This document shows positions 1-12,600 of a DNA stretch of 64,000 nucleotides, piece after piece. Source of the DNA: Alitta virens. Lineage: Eukaryota > Annelida > Polychaeta > Phyllodocida > Nereididae. Made by a program: the position numbers and the translations under genes. The notes under the pieces were generated by a model that saw nothing but the letters and a program-made list of their open reading frames with translations, did no database searches and was not told the DNA's origin. Each line of letters starts with the position of its first letter. Within the stretch, counting starts at the first letter, position 1. The DNA lies in contig OW028573.1 in assembly GCA_932294295.1 (NCBI GenBank), positions 18,868,155 to 18,932,154 on the forward strand. Reading direction: 5' to 3'.

Positions 1-594
1 AGACAACAAGTGCTCAACAGACGTGTCACTAGCAAGATGTGAACAGTCAAAGCATGCAGTACACCCTTTATATATAGGCCATGGAGTCAGCTTTCCATGG
101 TACACTCTACGAGAGACAAATGATGACTGCAATACTAATGGATGCAATAAGTTGATGCAACTGTCTGGTAGCACATGGGTCAGGCGACACTAAACTGTCT
201 TTCAACAACATGCGCTAATACATTTTGCTTCATTATAATAAGCTGAAAACCATGCGTTTTCCATGCGTTTATACTTCTCATGGAAAACTCACGTGGCACA
301 TTTGGCCATGTACTATGACCACATTACACTAAGAATATGACGAACGGTCATTGATGAGATGGCGACTCACCCAGGTTCTGCAGGTAGGTAGGTCCCTTGG
401 CCTGGCATAAGAGGAGCAGGGGAAAAAACAGGAGAACACTTGGATGACCTGACATGACTCCTCATCCCTGCAGAGTGTCAGGAAGCACCAGCATCTCCTG
501 TCATCCTGTAGGTCTCACCCCTACACTTGGAATGGTGGCTGAGAACCTAGAGGTATTGTGCAAGGCAGCATGTTCCTCGTGACCACCCTGCACG

Positions 595-615
595 GCAGCA
601 GCAGCAGCAGCAGCC
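595..615 (+). repeat. (GCA)7 trinucleotide repeat
   Basis: Seven perfect GCA units. The surrounding frame (558-758) is short and unrecognised, so a coding polyalanine, polyserine or polyglutamine tract is not supported. Confidence 0.85.
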
Positions 616-1300
616 ACAGACTGATGCTCCGCCTTCTGGGCGTGTCTCTGCATCTGATGGACTGCATCATCTCTACCTGTAACTTCACTTATCTCTCATC
701 TATAACTCCCCATCCACAGGCTAATCAGTCTGTTGACAGTTTCTTAATGAGACAATAATGGCACTTGCAGCAAATAAAGCAGAACACGCTATGTCTGTAC
801 ACATGTCATTTGGTTTTGTCACATTATCATTACAGCTAATTGCATGAGAGCTGAGAGCTGTTGGTCTTCATTGGAAACTCTGTATATAAAACAAAATTAA
901 ATAAAACCTGACGGTTTGAGCCACTCCCTGTTTCGTCAAAGACGTCATAGGTGTATCGTAATACGTGTTATTATACTTAGCAAGCAATCTGGGAGTGGTC
1001 TTACGTTGCAAATTAAATTTGCTGAGCAATTTCAATATTGCTAGAAAACCTATACAATATAAACTTATTTTACGTACATTTGTTGTATAAAATATTTTCC
1101 ATAGGACCAATGCATAATAAGCTCAGAAATAGGGCTCTATCAATTTTGAAAAATAATGACCCTGTTATCTGTGCTTTCATTTTCATTGTTGCAAATGACG
1201 GTTGTCTGTGTGTATGGCTTCACAGACGCGTTATCTTGCCCAGCAGATGTGGTCTGTCATCCCAATCATTTATTTCAATAGTCACAAGACAGGAGCAGCG

Positions 1301-1404
1301 GACTAGGTGGCAGCACTTTATTGTCAATTTATCCACTAGAGGTGCTGTTCTTTCCTAAAAGACTACGCCAGGTGGCGTCTGCAGCTAGCACTGCCCCCTG
1401 CCGG
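1301..1404. promoter_or_regulatory. Cluster of CTCF-like motifs
   Basis: Three strong matches and one weak match to the CTCF core (CCASYAGRKGGCRS) lie within 104 bp: ACTAGGTGGCAGCAC (1302-1316, plus), CCACTAGAGGTGCTG (1333-1347, plus, weakest), CGCCAGGTGGCGTC (1366-1379, plus) and CCGGCAGGGGGCAGTG (1404-1389, minus). The last one faces the others. The core motif is conserved across bilaterians, but binding here is an inference from sequence. Confidence 0.45.
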
Positions 1405-2883
1405 ATGCAGAGTGGCTGAAAGGATGCTCGATCAATGCAGCAAATGTGATAGTTCCGAGCATGGACTGTAAGAAAATTAATATATACAGCGTGTCCTTAG
1501 GCTCCTCATTAAATGTAAAACAAAAAGATATATCGTGTAAAACAGAGAATGCTTCTTTGTTGCACAACACCTGACAAATTGGAAGCAAATGAAGCGTAGG
1601 CACCTATAGGCAGTGCAGGTTAATATATCAGTGGAAACAATAGAGTGCCCTTGGTGACACCACTACAACGTAATTCATAATCCTACAGCGGTTGTAGTAG
1701 TGACATTGCCTGGTACAAGTACATAGAAAGGTACCGAAGCTATTTTCGTCTATTACTTTGAATTTCAGCAGATCTGGATAATCACCAGATCTGCACCCTG
1801 CTGCTCAGTGAAGCCCGTCACATTGAATTGCTAAAGTGGAACTTAAGTGTACCTCTCAAAGGGCTGGAAAAGCTTACATTCCCTTCAGGCACCCTCGTCG
1901 ATGTGAAGTCAATAAATGAGAAAAGACATCAATGGGAATGTCGGAAGCTGCAGCTACAGAGGATTGAGCTTAAAGCTGGGGGCATCAGATGTCTTGCTGT
2001 CGTAATGCATGAGAAGCCAGCACATGCGCATCTGGAGTCAATTCCACACGATTTCCTCTACACTGGATCTGTCATAGATGACCTTTCATGCCATTTCTGA
2101 CACTTCTGGGTCATCTATTGACAACGTGCCTTTTGTATGACGGAAAAATATGCAAGACAAGGAATTGCAAAGGACAGACATTTGGACATGTCTAACTGAA
2201 GGAGTTAGGCCATGCATGCATCACATCTTCTGCTGAGACTCCAAATCCCCCATCCTAAAAGCTGTGATTGGCTGGTTTCATAGTCAAGCACTCTTGGTAT
2301 CTTGGCATTGTCGTCGTCTCAAAAGCTAAATCCCACAGTGACTTCGGCCATGCTTGGAATCACTGACAGAGGTTTAAAATCCCTTCTATGTCCGGGGAGT
2401 CCGGGGATTTCACTTGGTCCTCCGTAAATGGGCAGTGATCAGAAAAGCTCAAGTGACCAGTCTGTAATCTGGGGTCATTCTCTGGACGCATTCAGGGGAG
2501 CACACACTCTGGTGGCTTCGTGAATGCGCCTGCTGTATAGAGCACAGTACTGGCACCCCAAGACAAGCACAAGTATTCACTGGAAAGCGGAAGTAGAATC
2601 CCCTCATTGTCAGTCCGTAGCAATTTGAAATATATCAAACTGAAAAGCAAGTTACAAGTGACAGGAGATGGAAAGCAAACTCGTCTGGGTCGTCAACTCT
2701 AATTTTTCAGGCACTTTTCCAAATAATTGATCAAATCTGTCACCATAGTTGACGTGTGGTGATGGTAGTGTCTGGAATGAGCTCATCACCGCGGAAACTA
2801 TTGAGATTTAGGATATAAGACTGTCTGCAACCAAGTAACACTATGTGTCGTCACCTCACAGCCCAGCAGCCTAATTATTTACA
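1405..2883. other. Noncoding, no recognised gene
   Basis: Only short frames; the 90-codon frame at 1828-2100 resembles no family I know. Apart from the small hairpin at 1768-1794 nothing stands out. It may be intron or intergenic DNA, depending on where the minus-strand gene starting at 21861 ends. Confidence 0.5.
1768..1794. other. Perfect 10-bp stem hairpin
   Basis: GCAGATCTGG and CCAGATCTGC flank a 7-nt loop ATAATCA. Too short for a microRNA precursor; it may be a protein-binding dyad or chance. Confidence 0.5.
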
Positions 2884-3116
2884 GTTAGTTTCATCAAAAA
2901 CGGTCTGTCAAATTGAACCTAGACAAAGCCAGACAACGTCTGTTGTACAATGCTACCTGGCACTAAAGGGAATTCTCTGGCTATAGCTGGCTACTCAAAG
3001 CCACGTCTAAAAGTACATATTTATGATATATTAGAAACATTTCTTACATTTACCACGGTTTTTATTTTTTTTCAGTGTTGGTAGGTGTACGAACTGTACA
3101 TGTTTTGAAATGACTG
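2884..3116 (+). mobile_element. Inverted-repeat element (MITE-like), copy 1, degraded
   Basis: About 200 bp align with 29662-29865 in the same orientation. Shared blocks include GGCTACTCAAAGCC, CATATTTATGATATATTAGA, TTTCTTACATTTACCA and TGGTAGGTGTA. Identity is roughly 75-80% by eye. The left end GTTAGTTTCATCAAAAACGG matches the terminal repeat of copy 2, while the right end is worn and about 28 bp shorter. There is no ORF. A non-autonomous DNA transposon is inferred. Confidence 0.7.
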
Positions 3117-6100
3117 AATAATTAGATGTTTATGTGCTGAGTTTACGCAATTCTTGTTCTGACAAGCAGGCAAATCATACAATTTGCCTAAACTAAAAAA
3201 ATATGAATCCATGTTTATTTTTTTTTAAGATTAGATTTCTGAGGTTTTTACCCAGGCTGTCGCCTAAATAGTTAGCCAATTCAATTTTTAACTGGGTAAA
3301 CTAGCAAAGAATGTCCATATTTATGTCTCTGGGCTGTTCGGTGACAGCCAACATTTAGAGCCAAACACTTGCACGTTTCATTTCAGGAGACCGATTAAAG
3401 AGGGTCACGAACAGATTCGTGATTTGGTGTCTTTTGCTTAGAAGTGTTCTTGACATCGGATTTCCTTTTGGATTGAAGGGTGAGGCAAAAAAAGCGTGAC
3501 GCCAAAGCCTCTAAAAAAAGCCAAGGAAAGGCAATGACACAGCCAGCTGGAATTACAAGCCCACTGTCACTTTGTGTGGGGTCATATGCTCCAGCAAAAT
3601 GACAGGATAAGACCCAAATTCTCCGTAATCATAGAAGCTTTGTGCTTTGGAAGCAGAACCTATTATCCCATGAAATCACTGCATCTCTCTAAGGCTATTT
3701 CAACAATGCTGCATGGTCTCCTTACCATCAAGCATCATGCAGAGGAAACGTCAACTGCTCTGCGAATTTTGATAATTTAATTATACATGTTGGCTTGCTT
3801 TATCAGACGCTTGTCTGGCTCCATTAATTAAACTGGGATGCAGCAGCAGGTCTGCACAATGCCATCAAACGATGCCTGACGGTGATTTGGTTTTAATGAG
3901 CTCAGCCTCCGCATCAGCTTCTCATGTGATGATGATGCGTTTTTGGGCTGAGACGGAGACGGCATCTCATGTCAGCCTCAAGGCTTTGGGTCACAGAAAA
4001 CGTATTTAAGTAAAGCAGCTCAGATGCTGCTACTGCTGTTGCGGCAAGCAGAGCCAAGTTATCTTTGATATGGTGAGATGGGGATGTGATGTGCGTTTCA
4101 AATATATCAGCAAAGGATTTGAGTGAACACGCCTGTGTCTCCTTTCGTGATATATTGCAATATGATCTTAGTCAGGGCCTTTGTAGACCGCAAAGGAACG
4201 TACATCATCTTGGTGTCGTCTTCGCAAAGGGGCTCTAAGGATTATTCAAAATATCCTTTTTTATTATCCTAGGGACAGCTAGAGAAATTGTTGGCCGATT
4301 TAGGATTTAATCTGGATAGATTATATGTCAGCAAATATAGGGTTTGGAAACTTTGGACTCTCAAGACAAATGTTCAACCTATGAGATATAACAGCACAAG
4401 TAAACTTGAGTAGCTTCCCACCGCACTATACACCAGAAAGTGAGTTATGCCTTTTTAGCCATCCATCCATTCATTGTATATAAAAAGCACTGCATTAGAG
4501 CTGAGATACAAATGGCCCTATAATGGTGATTTTTAAAAGCAGAAAGACTCCATCTAACTTGGAAACAGAATGGCAGTCTTGATTGATGTATGGAGGCTGA
4601 TATTCTCCCACAAACTAAATGCAACTTCAACTGCAGCGATGCAGAGAATAAACTGTGATGTAATGAGGCATTATTCTCCAGTATGTTCCAGCAGGGGACA
4701 CAGGCATCCAGACATTGCCCTTGCTCCACACCCTATGAAGCCTCTGCAGCCAATATCACGCTCTGTCGCCGCTAGTTTTTTGTGGCATCCATTTGGGCAC
4801 GAATCGGAGGCATAGTTGGGCAGGCTGCTGATGTATGTGGGCAGCGCACAAGAGAGACTGTTTGTCTGGTGGTCACAAATTGCCTGCTTTTCTCAAACGT
4901 CCCAATCATACGTTTCTATCTAATCACAAAGAACGCACGCTGTGCAAGATGCCTGGTGGCCAGTGTCCTTTGTGCTGGCCCCCTCTGTTTCCGATTCCAA
5001 ACCACGTTCACAATAAAGAGCAAACGAACAGAATAATAAGGGCAGCCAGCACACCGTGTAATCATCACACAGCTCCAATCAGACCCAATGAATAGAGCCT
5101 TATCTAAGAAAGGGTAGGAACTGCTCTGTCTCAAATATTTTCTGCTGAAAACAGCATGCATTAGAACCACGGAGAACCAATAGTGATTGACTAAACGTCC
5201 TTAAAGGAGTTTAAGACAAGCCAAATATGATTGGTCTGCAACTCAATGTATCATGGCTGAAGCAGCCCTGCATCGTGGAGCAACAGAATCCAATTAGTAT
5301 GGCGATAAAAAGCTTTATTAGAATTCATTGGAGGCCATGGGACTCATCCTAGCGGGCTGGGTGAGGGAAGACAAGCTCCTTCATACAGCACAGCATCATC
5401 TTACTAAAGCGCCCACAGGGAATGCAAGTAATAAGGTGTCCCCGTCGGTGTAGCCCGAATTGACCAATATCTCTGGTGGCATTTGCTGCTAGCATGGCAA
5501 CGCCCATGGCAACGCATCTGCGGAGACCTCAGCAGCCTCCATCACATCCAGTTGGTCTCAAACTGCGAGTGTCTGTTGCAGATATCATTAAGTAATATGA
5601 TTTGCTGGTCTATAACTGCACAGCTGCCTGTGATTGCTCAGGATGGAAGCATTGCCCTAGGGAGCCCACTCGCCACTTCAAGTTCTGCTTGATCTACAAG
5701 GACACTGCCCTGCCAGCTTCTCTGTCTCCTTCACTGAGAGCAATTTGCAAACCAGTCACTCCTGTGAGACGTATCGGTTTTCACATGGCACCTCCACTTC
5801 TTATCTGGGACAGCACAATCCCCAATTCCATTCCATGTCCCTACCACCAATGACATTGCATTGCACTCTTGGCCTTCTTTGCTGTACATAGGACATGACA
5901 GATGTATTGTCAAAACTGCCATTTTGAAAAAATCCAAGCAATTCTACCTTGAAACGAGGCTATGTTGAAGTATCTGAATCCTATACTGAGCCTGACTTTT
6001 TGTGTATTCCGCAAGCTTTGTAGGATACACAGGAAGAATATACTTCAGATATATCGGAAACGGTAGAGACATATAGCGAGTAACAGTGTAGAAAACATAT

Positions 6101-9100
6101 CTAGTTTCCAGACAAACATAAGGGCATATATCACCAGGAACGGAAAAACCGAAGCAAGCAGGTGTCTTTGGTAATACGAGTTGATGCTGACTTGGGAGCT
6201 ATTGGTGACAGTATCACGGGTGTTCATAAGGAGCCTGGAGGGAGGCATCTTGCACAGCATCCATCAGCATCGCCTGAATGTTTCATTGGCTGTGCCCCAT
6301 CATGTCAGCATCCCTGATCTATTGTCTCCCATCACAAGCGATCAAAGCACAGCAGCGAATCAGTCTTTTCGCAGCCAGGGGGCTTTGAGGCGACCTCTGA
6401 TTCTCCTGTCACAACAGTGGTGAGCTCTGCCTCTTCCATTCAAGACAAATCTCTACATTCAGCTTACAAAAGCTTGACAAAAGCCTGCTACAGAGAAAAT
6501 CTATTTCAATATCACATAAATGCCAGCCAAAATGAAATGTCAGCAAAATGCTGTCACTGCATCTATTAATATGCTTTTTCTATTATGATTATTATGAATG
6601 ATGTTATTTTCGCTCTGCCTTATGTGATTACTTTCTCGCAATTAAAGATATTGCCCTTCATCTAACAAATGGGGGGGGGGGGGGGGTATTGACAAAGAGC
6701 TGAAATCTGCTAATGTAGTAGATGTGCTTAACATAATGATGAGAGTGAATCATGATAAGAGACCTTGGCCTAGTAGCCCACATTCGCTCCAGTTGAGGAC
6801 GCTCAATCCAGCTGACATGCATCATGGGATAAGGGCAGCTGACAAATGGCGGGGGCTTCCTATCTGCCCTCATCTCCGCAGCTTTACTGGCGAAATTCTT
6901 GCTTAGCCAAAGACAGAAGTTCCGTGACTATCCTCACTCCAATGAGCTGCTGGATCTGACCTTGTGACCCCCATTTCCTGCAGGCGGCCAAGGTCAGCCC
7001 AATGTCATTACGGTGACCTGCTGTTACAGGCTTCCGCAGTCGTAGGTCACCGAGACACACGCATTATCAGAATTCTGTCGCCTCTGTCACCTGCTCTATA
7101 TTCTAACCGAGTGAGCTACAAAGGGCGCTTGTTAAGTGTTCACCACTAGCTTCATTTTAATAGTAATGGGGAGTGTGGTGTTTGTCAGTCACTTGGGGAA
7201 TAATAGCACGTTGAGTTCCGCTATCTTGCCCATGCCTTTATGGCCTCTGGTTTCCGGCGAATCGATATTATTATCTCATTGTCCTGTGGCCTAAAGATAA
7301 ATGACACTTACGCCATCATTGACATCAACCTAGAGTATTCGTAGAGGATAGATGTTGCAACTGATGGGATCTCCTCTCGCAAATGGCCCACCTGACACCA
7401 AAAGCAGCTTCAATCCCACGCTCTCATACAGTATGTATCAACCTTGCGGCAAAAGAAACTAGAATAGACCTACAGTTGGTTTTTATCTTTTCCATTTTGC
7501 AAAGGTTACAATGCAGTTAATGTGTGCCATTTATTCGGAAGCGTACAGCACATTCAGCACACTGTCAGATGAGCATCAGATGTGCAAATCGTGTGATGTA
7601 AATGTGCCTCGTCAGCAGCTGCTGTTATGCAAAAAAATCTGGTTGGATGATAATCTGCCTGAGAATGACCTGAAAAGGCAGAAAAAAAATGCCACCTGAC
7701 AATGTGTTTGCTCTCATTGCACTTAAAAGCACAGAAACAGGAAGAATTGAAATGCAGGCCACCTTGAAGCCACCTTGAAGCACCTGGCTAAGTACACCTT
7801 GCACCATGGTTGCACCCCAAGCCCCCGGGGCCACCAAACATGGATGCTTCCATCTGCCTCTCTGTCACAAAATCCGTTCTCGGGCACCAAAGAGTGTTTT
7901 CTATGGCAGGTAATCAATATAAGAGGTCACTGTAGAGCTAAAGTAAGCTCTCAGCTGAATGGAGTTGTGGGCTCAAATGTGGTCTCGGTGGCCCCCGGTC
8001 ATGACAATCAACACACGCCATGATCTCGTTCCATTTACTAAGATGAACAATGTGATCCACACAAATGGAAGGAACAGTGACCACCTTCACAGCAAACACA
8101 GCTCGTTGTCCATGTCATGTAGACCCTCTGTACTGCCCTACTCATCCACAGGGCTCGACACAATTGGGGAACACGGAAAGGTCCCATGTAGAACAGAGGC
8201 ACCAGGTCACACAGGGTCTGAATGGGAAATAATTGCAATTTTTTTTATTCCCCAAATGCTTTGTCTCGACATTGTGGCTCAACTGTTATGGAAATTGTTG
8301 CAGAATGTGTAAGATAAGATAAGATAATATTTTATTTAAAGTCGGTGGTCAAATAAAATAACAATACAACACACGCTGAAAGCTTTTCGCCCACAGAAAA
8401 TATATGATACTGTACAATGCGTAACAACAACTGCCGTTGGACAGAGTACATTATGAACGCATCAGACATTTGTATTAAATCGCATTTTTGTTCTGATTTA
8501 ACGTCGAGCTTGTGGCAAACAAAAAGTGAATTCCATGACTTTCTCTATAGACTCACGAGACTAAGCTTGATCCTTGCCTGAGTCTTTCTGAAAGGGTAAA
8601 AAGAAATCCGTCTTTCACTGAAACAGAAAGAATATAAGAAGGATACACCCCAAGGTATTGAACAAACAGACACAGGATAGTAGTACTCTAAGATGGAAAA
8701 GGGCTTTGTATTGGACACAAAGATAAGATCATGGCAGACCTCAAAGCCTCGAGGGAGAGCTGTTCTTGTCAGATAAACCAGTGTAATAACATGCAGGCGT
8801 CTAGTCTCACCTCCAGTGCTCTAATATAGAGAATGGCATTCACCACACCGCCATATTTAGGGCTTATGTGCGGCAGCGTCTTGGCCAATCCCATCTAGCT
8901 GAGGCTCCCACATTGTCGGGACAGAAAGTAACGTCAATTGCAGAGGCAGAATGCAGCCATTGCGCGATGATAAAACACAGGTAGCAAGCAATATAATATG
9001 TGTAATATTATAGCAGCCGAGAATGGGACAAGAACTGCACAGCAATATATCAAGTAAGTGATGCAAGCGCTATGCTGTCGTCATAATTTACATGGTCCCA

Positions 9101-9591
9101 CCCACAATGAGACATATGATTTTTTTTAAATAAGAATAAAAAATACGTTTCCTTGACAACAATAAGACAGAAGATTGACCAAAATAGACGCATGGCTTCA
9201 GTTCATCATTTAATGGAAAAAGGCGTATGGCATAAGACTTCGTTGCAATTTTGACAGAATTTGTGCTTAATTAATACTTTCAGATCTAGAATAATTAGGT
9301 GCATGATAACATTTCTCATGTAGCTTGAGTTAGCCAAGAAGAACAGCATCTTCCCTTTTTATCTAAATTCAACTAACAGCATTAGACATCCACCCACATC
9401 TCATGGTCACTGAGGCATCTACATGGCTTAAGTTGGCCGTAGTATTATCATTACAAGATAACATTGCCTGGAATGCCAGCAACATGTATGTGTGTAGGGT
9501 TAACTGGAAAAGAAGCCGAACTAGACAAATCACATCATGAAAAACTGCTACTCGTGGATAAACAAGACTTAGCGTCGCACGACTCGCTAGG
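3117..9591. other. Noncoding stretch
   Basis: No supported exon. Contains the poly-G tract, a local duplication around 7764 (CCACCTTGAAG twice) and (AAGAT)3 at 8311 beside an A/T-rich segment that may be the tail of an old retroposon, which I could not confirm. The 117-codon frame at 7959-8312 has no recognisable domain. Confidence 0.5.
6671..6686 (+). repeat. Poly-G tract, 16 bases
   Basis: Sixteen consecutive G residues. Homopolymers like this are often miscounted in assemblies, so the exact length is uncertain. Confidence 0.9.
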
Positions 9592-9675
9592 ACAGGGCGA
9601 CGAGGACAGAGCCACGAGGACAGAGCCACGAGGACAGGGCGACGAGGACAAGGCCACGAGGACAGGGCCGCAAGG
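9592..9675 (+). repeat. 14-bp minisatellite, six units
   Basis: Six contiguous 14-bp units of the form ACAGRGCSACGAGG, the last two slightly diverged (ACAAGGCCACGAGG, ACAGGGCCGCAAGG). The array generates open frames on both strands that are not genes. It is GC-rich compared with its surroundings. Confidence 0.9.
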
Positions 9676-12600
9676 ATAGGATGCTGCAAGCGCACTGTCC
9701 CCGACATAATGTCCTCGCAAAGTGCATTTCCGGTCTAGGGAGTGTCACAGGAAGTAAACAGATCCCCGAGCAGGTTGCGCAAACTCGTTTAGCAGCAAGC
9801 GTTGGATGATCACATTATACTTGACCTGGGATCTGGTGTCTTTTGAGGACAAACACTGGTGTTGCTTGCACGCGTTTTTACTTGGCGTTTAGCCCTCCAC
9901 CTTTTCCAATATAACCGAGCCAGGGTAGAGGAATCCTCATGACACATTCCGGCCTTTTATGACTGTTATTCCCAGTTACGTTGCGCACAATTAACATTCT
10001 TGCGGCTTCCACTTGCCAAGAGATTGCTGCAGATAGTTCCATAAAAAGCTATAAAAGTGTTTCAGGACTGAGGGCCTTCTATCAGCTTCGACTATCGCCT
10101 GCAATTGTTCTTATGAATCAAGTGAGTGAGGTGGGATGCCCAGTCAATTGCGGAAACGAAGCTTCTGTTAGATTTATTGTCGGCTTGAGTGGAGAATGGG
10201 CAGCCCGGGAAGTGCGGGGAAGTGGGTGAATCATGGTAGCTCGTTCAGTCTTCTCGGCTGAGCAGCCTGACTGGTGTCATGACACTGACCCATCCCATCC
10301 TAATGGCATTCCATGTTCTGACTAAACTTCACCTCGTCCCTTTTTAGTATTCTTTAATTGTGACATTACCCGGATTTATTTCATTGCTTAGTAATTTCCC
10401 ACCAGAGGTCGATGTCCTTGCTCCGACCTGATGGGAAGCCAACCCTCGAAACGTGTGATCCTCAATTAAGTCTCTTAAATGAGAAGAACATTTCCGACCT
10501 TATCTGGAAAGACTTTTAGCATCTCTTCCGAACAAAGACTCATCATTCTGGCAGCTTTCTGTCTGACTGGCCAACATATGATGCAGCACGAGTCGAGATT
10601 AATATTTCTTTAGAAGCCATTAGGAGGAATATCATATCACCCAGCAACCAAGAGACTCTGGGGAGCCTTGCAACCTCTGCCTTATGCAACATTCATTGAT
10701 GCGCCAGTGTGCCTTTTTCGAATGCAGTGGCAGGGACCACTTTCCACGCTCTAAGAGCCTCTCAACACCTGCACTGGCCTAGCACGTCTAGCAGTAGTGA
10801 CATGGAAAACGAGAAAAGCTGTTTACACACAACATATTACATTCTATGTCTAGGTTTTGGCTATTGATTAATTAAGATCATTATCTAGTACATTTTACAT
10901 ATATAGTACAAGGTTATTGGCAAAACGTGCATTAGTGCAGAGAGTACGATAGTTCTCACTCAACCCTGTTTGACACATAATCCAGATTTAGAAGCTTTCA
11001 CAACAAAGTGTGGCATTTTGCCACCAACTATTACTTACATCAAAATCAAAGACCTTCTAGGTTTATCAAAAGCCCAGAAAATCAGCCCCAGGCCAATGAG
11101 CCTATTGCTTGCAACAGTAAGTGCTGGATGGCTTTCAGACCTAATGAAAAGACTGCTAGATAGATCAAGTATTCCCTATCCTAGTTTGTCTGAATACACG
11201 TCATTGCCTAGTCTCTTCTGTGATGAAGCACTAGCAATTGCTCTATTCCTGACAACTTGACATATGGAGTTTCAATTCAATTTCCTCCAAAACTAAGGAA
11301 TGTCAGGCTGTGCAATTCTCTTGAGTAAAGTCTGATAGAGTAAATCACTTTCGGATTGAACAGACTGTATCTTGTGCATAACAATTACAACAAGAGTCAC
11401 AAGGCATTGTCAAATGGTTGCGCAAGGTAGCCTTTTTTTTTATCTGAGTTCAAGAGAAGTCAGCTGGCAAAGAAGGCTGCATGGTAAGTACTTGATCTGC
11501 ATGGCACACACAACACAGCACTATGATCATGACATTAATCTCCTTCGTATGGAAATGTATTCCCCAAGTCACTCTACATTTCACCTCTTATCTGGCAGCA
11601 GCCATGCACTCAAGCATCAAAGACAAGCGCCTTCTTAGTCTTCAGGGGTCGACAAGCTTAATGGGAGATATTTGCTCCATGCATCAAATATGGATAAGGT
11701 TAGTTGCCTTGCAGAAGGACATTTTAGTACAAGCAAATAGGATTTTAAAAAATTCATCAAAATACACCTGCATTATGGTAGAGCACACTATATCAACTAC
11801 ATAAGTGTAAAAAACGCATCCCTCAATACATGCAGCATATTGATTGATCCTTGTGTTGTAATGAATGCAAAGGTCAGCATTCTTGACAGGGTTGGCACAT
11901 ACAAATATACCTGTCCTTCTGCCTCTTAGCCAGTATCAATCCTTCAGCTTATAAACATAAATATTCATTAATGCTGAGCAAATATTTCATTTCCTGTGGT
12001 ACCCACTGCCAGCATGCCTTTACAATCTGCTTCTACAGCGTTTCTCTCAGCCTTGCAGTCAATATCGCGTCGTGCTTTCCTCCCTTTTTTTTGAAAGAAT
12101 CACAAACGGGGGGAAAGTAGATGGTCGTGTTTCAGAGTAAAATCATTCTTCCTGTGAGCAAGTGTGGTTTGGCTAATGGGAGCATTCAGAGCACTTCCCA
12201 CTCAGGTTAGAGAGAAGAGGAATAAATGTCATCCGATCCCCTCCCACAACATCTTGCAACATCTAGCATCAACAAAGATGTGCCCAGAAGACATTTCCAT
12301 GTGCTCCTTCTGATCTGACATTAATCATTAATTTCTGGCGACGTTGAAGTCAGCCATCTGCGAAGGAACAGCGTGCAAATAAGGACGTCTTGTCAGGAAA
12401 TCAAATTGCTCTAACGACCTCTTCCATGTGACATTTAAAAATGGCTCCAGCGGTGCCTAACAACTCAACACAAGGAAATTACATGAAGATAAACAATGGA
12501 GTCAAAATACTAAGAGTATTGTGAAGCCTGGAACTGTCAGGAATGATGGAGATCGATTTATGGCTTCTCTGTGTGGCGTTAGATTAGATGAGACGTGGAC

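Noticed and set aside
8311..8345. (AAGAT)3 and adjoining A/T-rich sequence as a LINE 3' end
   Set aside because: No LINE coding remnant and no target duplication; the microsatellite is too short to be diagnostic.
9369..9720. Overlapping open frames on both strands
   Set aside because: They are produced by the 14-bp minisatellite, which has no stop codon in several frames.
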